DNA of 64,000 nucleotides from positions 4,458,001 through 4,522,000 of the forward strand of contig NC_013132.1 of assembly GCF_000024005.1 (NCBI RefSeq), in the 5' to 3' direction. Shown piece after piece: positions 35,801 through 43,614 of the stretch. Each line of letters starts with the position of its first letter. The stretch's first letter is position 1. The notes beneath the pieces are model-generated. The model was not told the DNA's origin, made no database searches, and worked only from the letters and a program-made list of their open reading frames with translations. This stretch comes from Chitinophaga pinensis DSM 2588 (GTDB lineage Bacteria; Bacteroidota; Bacteroidia; Chitinophagales; Chitinophagaceae). The translations under genes and the position numbers were made by a program.

Positions 35801-36167
35801 TGCAGTATACAACAGGGTGGGAGAGCGTATCATCTTTGGTTCTGAGCTGGATGAATATAATGAATATGAGAAAGCCAGGGATGTGGTGGATTTACAGCTG
35901 AATTACCGCTTTATGAAGAATAACAAGGCTGAGATCAAATTGAATGCGGCTGATCTGCTGAACCAGCCGGTGATCAGATACTATAATAACCACAAAAATA
36001 TATGGAAACCCAATGCCTCGGGAGTGCCAGGGGAGTTTGATCAGTATGGAAACCTTATTATTCCAAACGATCCCAGCGGGAAAAAGTATGACAGCCGGTA
36101 TGATGAGCTGAGACGTAAGTTCTGGTATGGCAGAAACTTTACGATCAGCGCCAGCTATACTTTCTGA
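32895..36167 (+). CDS. TonB-dependent receptor with STN signalling domain
   Basis: A 1090-residue outer membrane receptor from the ATG at 32895, preferred because it gives a short signal peptide (LFISLCLPFAYAQ); an upstream GTG would lengthen it oddly. Domains: STN (about 45-100; MERATLDEVLLAIGKQTRYSF), carboxypeptidase-regulatory-like (about 128-205), plug (about 225-320; LNRVSGLNVQDNRFVIVRGL) and a beta barrel ending in ISASYTF. The STN domain is the part that contacts a FecR protein, matching the gene just upstream. The substrate is unknown; the two downstream surface lipoproteins may work with it. Confidence 0.92.
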   Translation: MFLTLKVASETTTKRFFLTVLFISLCLPFAYAQQGVGALRDAITCNMERATLDEVLLAIGKQTRYSFSYDKQAAGNVSIRHAVFNKQPLGKVLTDLQQQATLVYDVDDRQIAVRISTAPRQPVVQPKPGLVSGRVIDEKGEMLPGATIHIIEVNKGMQSSVDGTYNIEIPAGTYTMEVRFISYLSRRITGIIVKAGENTPLDISMKPSSKSLNEVVITADYRKASIEGMFARQKSSAATLDGIVREQILRTPDNNVAQVLNRVSGLNVQDNRFVIVRGLSDRYNNVQLNGSLLPSTEPNARNFAFDVIPSALIDNVVVYKTATPDLPGEFSGGVVDMTTRDIPVENFVRIKLGTGFNTKTTGKDFYGPERGKYDYLGFDDGSRKLPGTYQSGEYAKLVAEGYYGTDTESRKKYGAVSADFPNRFTMYRFTGKPVQDYELNVGRVKQLKDGRRFGGIFALTYRNQQTAQDYVDHAPIEIHYYEGKEYLFDNNLSGLLNLGYSFGKHKLAMKSIFTQKFTERTRLYKGQNLYSGTDIDAFSNFPLYNTIFQSKLEGEHTIGKKGFRFNWNGSLSSTNRKEPDNKRIMGERAPGAQLFGYVYNDANQLRTSTYYSDLKERRYTWSAEGLQPFTLGGLQQQVKAGYQGTYRKADFEAEQFSIRPDAGASDLAGKLTGLPYYEVYDKSNFGYGKLIYFSMLASQNQERGRANGYNAYQRLHAGYLMLDGHFTKQLRFAGGLRVEKNYMNSLTLDTRAKGDGTITLSDTVVTIDKTDWLPSVNLIYEITPKFNVRASYYHSVARPDLRELSFFEYYKPEEDTWVSGDNLRPTAIRNVDLRIEFYPSPQELISFSAFYKKFRDPIELQLEAAMIPAHVLTMQYVNMKSATDLGFEFNFRKSAGFINETSEFLKNLYLSGNFSYLNAKVEYDAEVRIRIDDNKEIIQPARRNRPLFGQAPYIINGGVIYTGKHIGFNAVYNRVGERIIFGSELDEYNEYEKARDVVDLQLNYRFMKNNKAEIKLNAADLLNQPVIRYYNNHKNIWKPNASGVPGEFDQYGNLIIPNDPSGKKYDSRYDELRRKFWYGRNFTISASYTF

Positions 36168-36248
36168 TACCGTATCGCGCAATAATCATTGAAAACCTGT
36201 TTTAGTTCGATATAGATTGTTTATTAACCATTATTTAAAAGGAACCTC

Positions 36249-37598
36249 ATGTTAAAACGCGTATTTATTGCAGCTATCGCTGCTTCGGCTATTTTTACTT
36301 CCTGCAAAAAGGAAGGAGCAATTGACCAGAAAGAAGGTCAGTTTGATCGTTCAGTAAACGCAGGTGTTGGTGCTGATACCCGCTCCTGGCCATCCCTCAC
36401 AGGAACTATTCCTGCTACCATTGCCAGCGGTACATTTACGTTGACCAATGACAGAGTATGGATCCTCGACGGTCCAACCTATGTACAGAATGGCGCCACA
36501 TTGCTGATACAGCCAAACACCCTCATAAAGGGAAAATCTAATTCTACACGCGGTACTTCCTACCTGATCATTACCAAAGGTGGTAAACTGATCGCGGACG
36601 GTAACGCAAACACATCTATCGTTTTCACTTCTGACAAACCAAAGACTCAGCGTGCTCCTGGCGACTGGGGTGGCATCGTTATCCTGGGTGATGCTCCAAC
36701 CAACGCTAATGGTTCACAGATCGAAGGTATCCTGCCTGCTGAAATTCCTGCAGGTTATTCTATCACCTACGGTGGTACCAATGCTTCTCACAATGGTGGT
36801 ACACTGAAATGTGTACGTATCGAGTATGCTGGTCGTGATCTGGGTAACGGTAACGAAATCAACGGTCTGACTTTAGGCGGTGTCGGTAGCGGTACGGTAC
36901 TGGATAGCATCCAGGTGTCTTTTGGCGCTGATGATGCTTTCGAATTTTTCGGTGGAACCGTTAATGCGAAACACCTGGTGGCATTTGCTAATAACGATGA
37001 CGAGTTCGATTTTGACCTGGGTTACGTGGGTAATATCCAGTATGCAGTATCTCTGAGATACCCTGGTGTTCCTGTAACTGCAGATCCAAACGGTATCGAG
37101 TCTGACAACAACGCTGGTGGTACCAGTGCAACTCCTATCACCCGTCCTACGCTGGCTAACTTCACCATCCTTGGTTCTGAAGTAAGAAGAGACAGTCTGT
37201 TGTACGGTGCTCGTTGGAGAAGAAACTCTTCTTTCAACCTGACTAATTCAATCATTGCAGGTTATGACGAAGCAGGTGTGATCTTTGATGGCGCTGGCGC
37301 TGTTACTCACATCTCTACTGCTGGTGATGGTGTATTCACCAACAGCCGCGTACATGGCTTCACACTTGGCGTTACACCAACTCCGGTAGCTGCCTGGGTA
37401 GGTTGGAGCGGTAACGTTACAAGCAACATCGCAAACGCATTCAGCTTTGCTGGTCTGCAGGCTCCTTTCAACTATCCTGCTCCTGATTTCCGTTACACAT
37501 TAGCTGCTAACGCAGGTAAAGGTGCATTCGGTGCAGCAGGCAGCGTGCGTTGGGATGATAACTGGGCTTCTTACGATCCAGCTAACGGTAACTATTAA
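36249..37598 (+). CDS. Surface lipoprotein with beta-helix-like repeats
   Basis: A 449-residue lipoprotein (MLKRVFIAAIAASAIFTSC, Cys19). The mature part is rich in Gly, Asn and Thr and reads like a right-handed beta helix: WILDGPTYVQNGATLLIQPN, YLIITKGGKLIADGNANTSI, DDAFEFFGGTVNAKHLVAFA and similar turns. Homologs I recall from Bacteroidetes are annotated only as hypothetical or T9SS-related proteins. It follows the TonB receptor by 81 bases, an arrangement often seen in such loci, and may bind the receptor's substrate at the cell surface (inference). Confidence 0.7.
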   Translation: MLKRVFIAAIAASAIFTSCKKEGAIDQKEGQFDRSVNAGVGADTRSWPSLTGTIPATIASGTFTLTNDRVWILDGPTYVQNGATLLIQPNTLIKGKSNSTRGTSYLIITKGGKLIADGNANTSIVFTSDKPKTQRAPGDWGGIVILGDAPTNANGSQIEGILPAEIPAGYSITYGGTNASHNGGTLKCVRIEYAGRDLGNGNEINGLTLGGVGSGTVLDSIQVSFGADDAFEFFGGTVNAKHLVAFANNDDEFDFDLGYVGNIQYAVSLRYPGVPVTADPNGIESDNNAGGTSATPITRPTLANFTILGSEVRRDSLLYGARWRRNSSFNLTNSIIAGYDEAGVIFDGAGAVTHISTAGDGVFTNSRVHGFTLGVTPTPVAAWVGWSGNVTSNIANAFSFAGLQAPFNYPAPDFRYTLAANAGKGAFGAAGSVRWDDNWASYDPANGNY

Positions 37599-37633
37599 TC
37601 CATTTTGTTGACTTATTGAACTAAACATAGGCC

Positions 37634-37659
37634 ACAGGTGCTGCTACGGCAGCACCTGT
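37634..37659 (+). terminator. Very stable hairpin with UACG loop
   Basis: Stem ACAGGTGCTGC / GCAGCACCTGT (37634-37644 and 37649-37659) closed by loop TACG. C(UACG)G is one of the most stable RNA tetraloops. The tail TTATTAC is weak in T, so it may act as a partial terminator or an RNA-end stabiliser between the two lipoprotein genes. Confidence 0.6.
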
Positions 37660-37685
37660 TATTACAATTAAATGTTGAACTATAA

Positions 37686-38423
37686 ATGAAAAAGATCCTC
37701 TTTCTCTTACTGACAATTGCTTTTTTTTCTGCCTGCCAGAAGCGGGGTGAATTACCGGAACTGCCTTCTTATGCAACTTTCCGGATGACGTCTTCCAGTA
37801 TCGCCCAATATTATGAAGTGATGGTAGGCGATAGTCTGCTGGCAGATAGCCTGTCCGCAATCAGTACCTTGTCCCGTTACGTAGCAACAGGAAAACAGCG
37901 ATTGAAAATAAAGGAAGCAGGAAGTGACCACTATTTCATCGATTCACTGATCGATATTGAACGCCCGGGTGTGGAATATACATTGGTTAGCCTGGGAGAG
38001 GGAACTACACCGCTTATGCTGTCAGCCGCCAATCTTGAAACTACGCCTCCGGCTGCTGGTACAAGAAAATTTAGCCTGCTTAATACAGATACGACCAGCA
38101 TACTGAAAAGCCGTCGTATTGACGTACGGTTTTATGATCTCAATCTGGACGATTATACTTTTGTGAAGATCGGAGAATTGAATGATATTGATTACATGAC
38201 ACCGTCGGAATATGTTGAACTGCCATTACCCAAAGCAGGGACATACTACCTGGAAGTAGCGGATCATGCTACCGGCGAACTCATTATCCCTGTGGAGAGT
38301 TACTCTGCTAACATGCTGTCTCCCTATGACCAGAATAACGTTTATCTGATGAAGCTCTATAATGTTGGTGATGCATCATGGACTTATATCAGTGGAGAAT
38401 TACTGATTGGGCTTAAATTATGA
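37686..38423 (+). CDS. Lipoprotein, possibly DUF4397-like
   Basis: A 245-residue lipoprotein (signal ending FFSAC, Cys17). The mature chain looks like one or two beta-sandwich domains: YYEVMVGDSLLADSLSAIST and GVEYTLVSLGEGTTPLML, then FSLLNTDTTSILKSRRIDVRFYDL and AGTYYLEVADHATGELIIPV. This resembles DUF4397-type surface proteins, but I am not certain. Last gene of the FecR-receptor-lipoprotein group; a strong terminator follows. Confidence 0.65.
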   Translation: MKKILFLLLTIAFFSACQKRGELPELPSYATFRMTSSSIAQYYEVMVGDSLLADSLSAISTLSRYVATGKQRLKIKEAGSDHYFIDSLIDIERPGVEYTLVSLGEGTTPLMLSAANLETTPPAAGTRKFSLLNTDTTSILKSRRIDVRFYDLNLDDYTFVKIGELNDIDYMTPSEYVELPLPKAGTYYLEVADHATGELIIPVESYSANMLSPYDQNNVYLMKLYNVGDASWTYISGELLIGLKL

Positions 38424-38441
38424 TTGGTTATGCATCCATAT

Positions 38442-38474
38442 AAAAATGCCGCTATTCCTGGTAGCGGCATTTTT
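38442..38474. terminator. Bidirectional terminator
   Basis: Stem AAAAATGCCGCTA / TAGCGGCATTTTT (38442-38454 and 38462-38474), loop TTCCTGG. A and T runs on the two sides allow it to stop transcription from both directions, between the lipoprotein gene and the convergent sigma factor gene. Confidence 0.9.
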
Positions 38475-38612
38475 TTGCGTATTTATTACAGCATTTGGCT
38501 ATAAGCTGTTACGCGAATTTAATATTTTTTGGTAAAAAAATAATAGGACAACAGGTAATAAACTACCTGCAACGGAGTAAGAAAAATGATAATATAGGGA
38601 TCTTCGTTCTGA

Positions 38613-39125
38613 TTAACTGTTTACAATGGTGCGAATCGTTTTCATGGCCTCCTGTAGGTGACAGTCAATGGTATTTGGTGACAAAGACAGCAGATCTGCA
38701 ATATTCCTTCTACTCATGCCTTCTTCAAGCGCCAGTTTATAGACTTCTCTTCTTCTCGCCGGCATATGTTTTACAGCGGTGTTCACTGTGGCCAGGCATT
38801 CTTTCAGTATATAGTGATCTTCAGAACTGCCACTGTTTTCTCCAGACGCACTGATGTGTTGCAATAATGTCTTTCTGGCTTTTATTTTACGTAACTCGTC
38901 AATGAAGATGTTACGTGAATAGGTGAAAAGTAATGGGTATATGTCTGTTTTGTCGGCAATCTGCTCCCAGTTTTCCCAGAGCTTCAGGTAACATTGTTGA
39001 AGAATATCTTTTACGAGTGTCTCATCTTTGGTCAACTTTAAAAATGTATTGTACAGTCTTCCATGAGTGGCATGGTAAATAGTGTTGAACTCTTTTCTCT
39101 TGGCGGGGCTCAAGGACAAAATCAT
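38613..39125 (-). CDS. ECF-type RNA polymerase sigma factor
   Basis: A 170-residue sigma-70 of the extracytoplasmic-function group common in Bacteroidetes. Region 2 lies at about 10-75 (FNTIYHATHGRLYNTFLKLTKDETLVKDILQQCYLKLWENW; LLFTYSRNIFIDELRKIKA). Region 4 lies at about 105-165 (MPARRREVYKLALEEGMSRRNIADLLSLSPNTIDCHLQEA). No anti-sigma gene is adjacent on the same strand. The nearest FecR gene is 6 kb away on the other strand and heads a receptor operon, so this could be its partner with an unusual arrangement (inference). Confidence 0.92.
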   Translation of the reverse strand: MILSLSPAKRKEFNTIYHATHGRLYNTFLKLTKDETLVKDILQQCYLKLWENWEQIADKTDIYPLLFTYSRNIFIDELRKIKARKTLLQHISASGENSGSSEDHYILKECLATVNTAVKHMPARRREVYKLALEEGMSRRNIADLLSLSPNTIDCHLQEAMKTIRTIVNS

Positions 39126-39718
39126 ACTATTACATTGAGTGTTAAAGATAACCTTCGTAGATTAACTGAATGTTAACACTTACATCACGCACAGCTACTT
39201 TTGAACATTAGATAAATACCTGGTAAGTGCGGTCATTTTTCATGATGAAAATGATTTTATTTAAATGTGTGCAATTTTGAAATACCTGATATTAATTTAC
39301 CCGTATTTCCTGCATAAGCACTTGTTAGTTTAATTTTATTATATTAATTTAGTTTCAGTTGATATTCTCAGTTCAAAGCAATAAGATAATTCAACAGGTT
39401 TGTACCCCAGTGATTGATAACCCATAGAATTGCTTAAAAATGGAAACCCCGGATATCAGCAAAGCCTAGTATTTAGAGTGCCCCTGTTTTTATAAATAAT
39501 ATGTCTACTGGGACATAGCTGGGCGAAGCGCTGTCCGCCTGAGATCATTAAAGACCAACCGTTATCATGTAACACTTGAAATGAGTAGAACCGCAACTCA
39601 TCTGGCTCTGACTTTTCTGCGCCTGTAGTGTTTCCCATTGCTTTATAAATTCCACCTGCGTGAGACTGTGCCAAACGGATCGTGTTGGGAAAACTATTTT
39701 TTACTGAAGCATCTTTAT
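39126..39718. other. Intergenic region between sigma factor and NusG-like gene
   Basis: About 590 bases, AT-rich on the left half. No convincing gene. A small hairpin ATGAGT / ACTCAT (39581-39586 and 39596-39601) lies about 120 bases upstream of the antiterminator gene and could be part of its leader. No TAnnTTTG promoter matching the consensus fully was found. Confidence 0.4.
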
Positions 39719-40243
39719 ATGAAAAACGGAACACCAGTCGCCCCATTAGTAGACACAAAATGGTATGTAGCTTACACGCGCGCAAACTTTGAGAGGAAGG
39801 TAGCAAAAGACATTGTCGATCAGCAGATAGAACACTATCTGCCGCTCCGGAGGGAGACGAGGAAGTGGAGTGACAGGCTGAAGCAGATAGAGGTGCCCCT
39901 GTTCCCAAATTACATCTTTGTAAAGATAAAGTTGCAGCACAAGGTCAATATACTGGGCATCCCCGGGGTGCTTTCGCTGGTGTCGTTCAGTGGTCAGCCG
40001 GTAAGCGTCAGCGAGCGTGAGATACAACACATCAGGAAGATTGAGGAGAGAGGCCAGGATATTGCCCTGGAATATTATTACTGTGTAGGAGATCGTGTTC
40101 GTATTACACAGGGCATCTTTACCGGGATGGAAGGGATCTTACTACGGAAATCAGGTCAGATGCGGTTTGTATTGAAATTGCCTGCTATCAGCCAGGCGGT
40201 TTCTGTGGAAATAGAAGGTGATCAGCTGGAAAGAATAGACTAA
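39719..40243 (+). CDS. NusG-like specialised antiterminator (UpxY/TaA/LoaP type)
   Basis: A 174-residue protein from the ATG at 39719. The NGN domain (about 12-110) begins KWYVAYTRANFERKVAKDI and includes VPLFPNYIFVKIKL; a C-terminal KOW-like part reads YYYCVGDRVRITQGIFTGMEGIL. It is too short and diverged to be the housekeeping NusG. Such paralogs (UpxY of capsule operons, TaA of the myxovirescin cluster, LoaP) let RNA polymerase read through long polysaccharide or polyketide operons. Here the operon is missing: only a decayed acyltransferase remnant follows 35 bases later. Confidence 0.85.
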   Translation: MKNGTPVAPLVDTKWYVAYTRANFERKVAKDIVDQQIEHYLPLRRETRKWSDRLKQIEVPLFPNYIFVKIKLQHKVNILGIPGVLSLVSFSGQPVSVSEREIQHIRKIEERGQDIALEYYYCVGDRVRITQGIFTGMEGILLRKSGQMRFVLKLPAISQAVSVEIEGDQLERID

Positions 40244-40278
40244 AAACAGATACATTTTACTGTACCCAATTTCCCACT

Positions 40279-40525
40279 ATGCCTACTCCCGTTTTTCTGT
40301 TTGCAGGCCAGACCGCTTTTCAGCGTTGATGCCGCTTATTGCCGGGAAGCTGTGCGGGAACCGGTCCGGTTTACCGCCGCAGTGAATCAGCTGGAAGCAA
40401 GCGGTCCCTGTTTTTATGTGGATTGTAGTCCTTCGGGCAGCTGTAATCAGTTGCTTGCCAAAATACTTTCACCTGCATCTTCTTCAACAAGACATATGAT
40501 TATGCACCCCTTCGGACAGGAATAG
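40279..40525 (+). pseudogene. Decayed polyketide-type acyltransferase (trans-AT/FabD-like)
   Basis: Two pieces of one protein family lie in different frames. The ATG at 40279 starts MPTPVFLFAGQTAFQR and then stops at 40327-40329; VFLFAGQ matches the invariant VFLFPGQGSQ start of acyltransferases. In another frame, 40340-40525 encodes YCREAVREPVRFTAAVNQLE, FYVDCSPSGSCNQLL and IMHPFGQE, which match the last 60 residues of trans-acting ATs of polyketide synthases. About 200 central residues, including the GHSxG nucleophile, are gone. So this is an internally deleted, frameshifted relic. It directly follows a NusG-like antiterminator gene, which is the usual first gene of such clusters. Confidence 0.7.
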
Positions 40526-40621
40526 AAAGACCTTAAGCTGTTAGTACAACAACGACAGGCACTTTCACTCTATAGTTAACGATTGTTTCCCCCATTTTTT
40601 AATGATTAAAATAGTTCGTTT

Positions 40622-40894
40622 ATGGAAAAGTACACATTAACGATCAACTGTGAATTTATCAATGAAGTCGGTATCCTTGTTAATCACACCCTGAAGGCAG
40701 ACGCCTTCACCAAGCCCCAGATAGAGGATAAGTATATGTTCATCAGTAAACATCACTTTAAGCCTATCGTGATTCGTATACAACAGGTGATCGACTATCT
40801 CTTATCAGGTACTGAGGTGATTTGTAGTGGAGAAGAAGTAGACGAACTGGATAACATCAGAGAGGCTTTTTATGCCCGTTTTACGATAGAATGA
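40622..40894 (+). CDS. Small hypothetical protein
   Basis: A 90-residue soluble protein beginning MEKYTLTINCEFINEVGIL and ending FYARFTIE; mixed alpha/beta, acidic in the C-terminal third (SGEEVDELDNIREAF). I do not recognise the family. It follows the acyltransferase relic and could be a surviving member of the same old cluster, or unrelated. A hairpin (GGCC-AA-GGTAC / GTACC-CC-GGCC, 40946-40970) lies 50 bases downstream. Confidence 0.55.
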   Translation: MEKYTLTINCEFINEVGILVNHTLKADAFTKPQIEDKYMFISKHHFKPIVIRIQQVIDYLLSGTEVICSGEEVDELDNIREAFYARFTIE

Positions 40895-41482
40895 GCTGAT
40901 ATTGTTTATAGAAGCTGATATGGTGATAAGTGGGAATTGAAGGAAGGCCAAGGTACAAAGTACCCCGGCCGGTCAGCTAACACTTAAAGAACAGCAAACG
41001 CTACGTTTCTACGTTTGTATACTATTTACAGCAATATAAAATCGTCCCCTGGTTGACAGGATTGATTTGCCAAATATGGGGCCTTTTTCTTAGGCTTTCG
41101 ATAATTGATTGGCTGCCAGTCTGTTTTGTTTTTTGGACAATAATAATAACTGTCAAAGCCTTATCAATTTGAGTGGGTGCTTATATATTTGAGAAACCAG
41201 GTCAAATAATCCGTCCCTTGGAGTTGCTTCAGGTGAGGTATTACAAAATAGATTCGTTGGCACTATGCTAATCCTGCCATTCTGATAAAGCCTTCTCAAC
41301 ATGAGAAGGTTTTTTTTTGTTTTCCTGTCTTGCTAATAGTGGAGGAAACCGACAGGATGTAGCATGTAAAAGGATTTGTGATGTTTTTTACGCTGGTAAA
41401 AGATGGCGTGGTATGTCTTTTGGCATATGTGTGAAAACTAACGAACGATTGTTTGGTAGGCGAACAAAACATCACAAAACAA
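40895..41482 (+). promoter_or_regulatory. Long porin leader with sequence blocks shared with the kdp leader
   Basis: About 590 bases without a gene. Blocks CGTCCCCT (41043-41050), GGTTGACAG (41051-41059), ATTTGCC (41065-41071), TTATCAATTTG (41161-41171) and CGTCCCTT (41212-41219) also occur in the region ahead of the kdp operon (54865-54927). Near the end is TGATAAAG (41283-41290) followed at once by an intrinsic terminator. A terminator inside a leader suggests premature termination that is relieved by some signal (inference). Confidence 0.5.
41291..41318 (+). terminator. Intrinsic terminator inside the porin leader
   Basis: Stem CCTTCTCA / TGAGAAGG (41291-41298 and 41302-41309), loop ACA, then nine T. 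It stands 165 bases before the porin ATG and 400 bases after the previous gene, so it either ends a small RNA or works as an attenuator. Confidence 0.8.
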
Positions 41483-42850
41483 ATGAAAAAGGTAATTTTA
41501 GTATTTGCGCTGGCTACAAAAGCTGTATGCGCAATTGCACAGGACACTACTTCTGTTACGGAAAAAATTCCGTTCGATGGTATTGACCAGACCTGGCAAA
41601 ATGGAAGCGACAGAAGAGAATATTCTGTATTTCAAGACATGAAGTTTTTTACACCAAGTATTTTAATGGATGTAAACTATACACATTCCTTTAATAAACC
41701 GAATGACAATACAGTAGTAGGTTCTACTGCATTGGCCCGTAATAATGAGGTGCAGCTGTCGGCACTGCATTTCGGTGGTGATTTTTACTATAAAGGCGCC
41801 CGCGCAAGAGTAATGACACAGTTTGGCACCAGATCTATAGTCGTGCCACGTAATGACGTTAGTCCTTATCGTGGCCAGTATCAGTTGGCAAATGTTTATC
41901 GTTATTTAAGTGAAGCTTATGTCGGTTATCATATTAATAAATGGTATGGTATTAATATCGATGGGGGGATGTTCATGAGTTATATCGGGTTGAATTCCTA
42001 CTATCAGCCGGAAAACTGGGAATACCAGGCATCTTTTACATCTGATAACACACCCTGGTTTTTCAATGGTGTACGTGTGCAGATCTATCCTACAAAGAAC
42101 CTGAAGATAGAACCATGGATTATCAACGGATGGCAGAGCTATGGTAAGTTTAATAAAATGCCAGGCCTTGGTTTTAACATTACCTGGATGCCTGACAACA
42201 GTAATCTGAAATTGCTCACCAACGACTACTATGGTACTGATGCAGGTGGACTGCCTGACAGAAAACGCTTCCATTCGGACAATAGTTTACTTGTAAGATA
42301 TTTTAACAGACCTAAGTCAAAAGGTATCAGCCGTATGGCATTTTCTCTGACTGCCGATGTTGGCTTTGAAAAAGGTGGTGGCGTGAATGGCTTCAAGAAT
42401 GATAGCGTGAAAGGTCCCGCTCAGTATTTCGCAAGTGCAATGTTTTACAACCGTATTTGGTTTAACAATAACAAATTTGCATGGACAGTTGGTGGTGGGG
42501 TGATGACTAATCCTGGAAGATATCTGGTACTTTATCCTACAGGTCAGGCAAGCCCTTTACCTAATCCCAACAACCCGACGCAAACTGAGGGTGCATATCC
42601 TTTCAGTGCTAATCCGGGCGACAAATTTAAGGGATGGGATATGTCTACTAACTTTGATTATATGCCCAACCAGAGTATAACATTCCGTTTTGAACTGGTA
42701 AATAGACATTCCGATGTGCCTTATTTTGCGGGTGAAGGTGGGGTAACTTCTCAGACAGGTTATTCAACGACTCCATTAGATCCTAACTGGCGTCCTGATC
42801 TGGTAAAGTCTGAAACTAGATTTATTCTTGCCGCTTTATTCAGATTGTAA
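41483..42850 (+). CDS. Outer membrane beta-barrel protein, OmpL/porin-2-like
   Basis: A 455-residue protein from the ATG at 41483, which gives a signal peptide (MKKVILVFALATKAVCAIAQ); an in-frame start 30 bases upstream does not. The rest is amphipathic strands rich in aromatic and Asn residues, ending ETRFILAALFRL with a terminal aromatic-containing strand. WYGINIDGGMFMSYIGLNSYY and the pattern around it fit the OmpL-like putative porin-2 family (PF07642 type). Likely a general or ion porin. Upstream shares sequence blocks with the kdp operon leader. Confidence 0.8.
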   Translation: MKKVILVFALATKAVCAIAQDTTSVTEKIPFDGIDQTWQNGSDRREYSVFQDMKFFTPSILMDVNYTHSFNKPNDNTVVGSTALARNNEVQLSALHFGGDFYYKGARARVMTQFGTRSIVVPRNDVSPYRGQYQLANVYRYLSEAYVGYHINKWYGINIDGGMFMSYIGLNSYYQPENWEYQASFTSDNTPWFFNGVRVQIYPTKNLKIEPWIINGWQSYGKFNKMPGLGFNITWMPDNSNLKLLTNDYYGTDAGGLPDRKRFHSDNSLLVRYFNRPKSKGISRMAFSLTADVGFEKGGGVNGFKNDSVKGPAQYFASAMFYNRIWFNNNKFAWTVGGGVMTNPGRYLVLYPTGQASPLPNPNNPTQTEGAYPFSANPGDKFKGWDMSTNFDYMPNQSITFRFELVNRHSDVPYFAGEGGVTSQTGYSTTPLDPNWRPDLVKSETRFILAALFRL

Positions 42851-42865
42851 TAAATTCAATTAGGG

Positions 42866-42900
42866 AAAAAAGCGCTACGGTTTTTCGTGGCGCTTTTTTT
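42866..42900. terminator. Porin gene terminator
   Basis: Stem AAAAAAGCGCTACG / CGTGGCGCTTTTTT around 42866-42879 and 42886-42899 with one mismatch, loop GTTTTT, flanked by A and T runs. Confidence 0.9.
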
Positions 42901-42940
42901 ATGCCCGGATTAGGGGATACGAACTAATCTGTCTAAAGCT

Positions 42941-42948
42941 TATATTTG
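42941..42948 (+). promoter_or_regulatory. -7 element of the thioesterase promoter
   Basis: TATATTTG matches TAnnTTTG exactly and lies 28 bases before the ATG. No clear TTTG -33 box is present at the usual distance. Confidence 0.4.
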
Positions 42949-42976
42949 CGGCCACATAAAAAAACGGTAGTAAGTC

Positions 42977-43405
42977 ATGGAGTATTCAAAAATCTACAAG
43001 GTAAAGGAAGAACATATTGACGTGCAGGGTATCATGGATGGTTTATACTATCCCTTTTATATGGAGTGGTGCAGGCACGATTATATAAAAGAGGTGCTGG
43101 GCTTTGATTTTGCGGAGGAAGCTGCAAAAGGTGTGCACATGGTATTGTCTCAGTATACCCTGAAATTTTTACGTTCTCTGAAAAAGGATGACGAATTCAC
43201 CGTAACCTGCGAACTGCATGCCGATGCCGGCGGTCAGCCGAGACTGCATTTCAAACAGTCTATCATCATGAACGGTAAGGTGATGACAAGCGCCGTATTT
43301 ACAGGTACCTGTGTAGCTGCTACTGGTGGCCGTCCTTATCTGCCGGCTGAAATGGCGGAGAAAGTGAAAGATGCCCCTAAACTGGATATCGCGACACTGA
43401 AATAA
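42977..43405 (+). CDS. Hotdog-fold acyl-CoA thioesterase (YbgC/4HBT-like)
   Basis: A 142-residue cytoplasmic protein of the 4-hydroxybenzoyl-CoA thioesterase type. The active-site segment EEHIDVQGIMDGLYYPFYMEWCRHDYIKEVLG corresponds to the family pattern D-x2-G-x-(M/V)-(N/D)-x2-Y-x4-E-x-R, with His in place of one usual residue and Asp in the acidic position. YTLKFLRSLKKDDEFTVTC is the central strand region. Substrate unknown. It stands alone, with a terminator on each side and its own -7 element. Confidence 0.85.
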   Translation: MEYSKIYKVKEEHIDVQGIMDGLYYPFYMEWCRHDYIKEVLGFDFAEEAAKGVHMVLSQYTLKFLRSLKKDDEFTVTCELHADAGGQPRLHFKQSIIMNGKVMTSAVFTGTCVAATGGRPYLPAEMAEKVKDAPKLDIATLK

Positions 43406-43429
43406 GACCTCGTATTATAACTGATATTC

Positions 43430-43461
43430 CCGGATGACGATAGTTATCCGGATTTTTTTTG
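43430..43461 (+). terminator. Thioesterase gene terminator
   Basis: Stem CCGGAT / ATCCGG (43430-43435 and 43446-43451), partly extended inward, followed by eight T. Confidence 0.8.
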
Positions 43462-43558
43462 CATCATAGCGGCTGTTCTGAAACCGGACAACTTAGCTTG
43501 TTAAAACTGAACATATTGTACTATTTTATATAAGTAAGTGTCTGTTTTAAAATAGATT

Positions 43559-43566
43559 TATTTTTG
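43559..43566 (+). promoter_or_regulatory. -7 element ahead of the ABC permease gene
   Basis: TATTTTTG fits TAnnTTTG and lies 48 bases before the ATG. No good -33 box was seen. Confidence 0.35.
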
Positions 43567-43614
43567 GCATATCCATTGGCGGGAGATGATTGCCTTATAT
43601 AAGGCATACCCACT

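Noticed and set aside
39456..39908. Minus-strand open frame of 150 codons
   Set aside because: It overlaps the start of the clearly coding NusG-like gene on the other strand, has low-complexity Ser/Ala-rich beginning and no family resemblance.
40301..40525. A 74-codon frame starting at TTG as an intact small gene
   Set aside because: Its sequence is the C-terminal end of an acyltransferase whose N-terminal start lies just upstream in another frame, so it is better read as part of a pseudogene.
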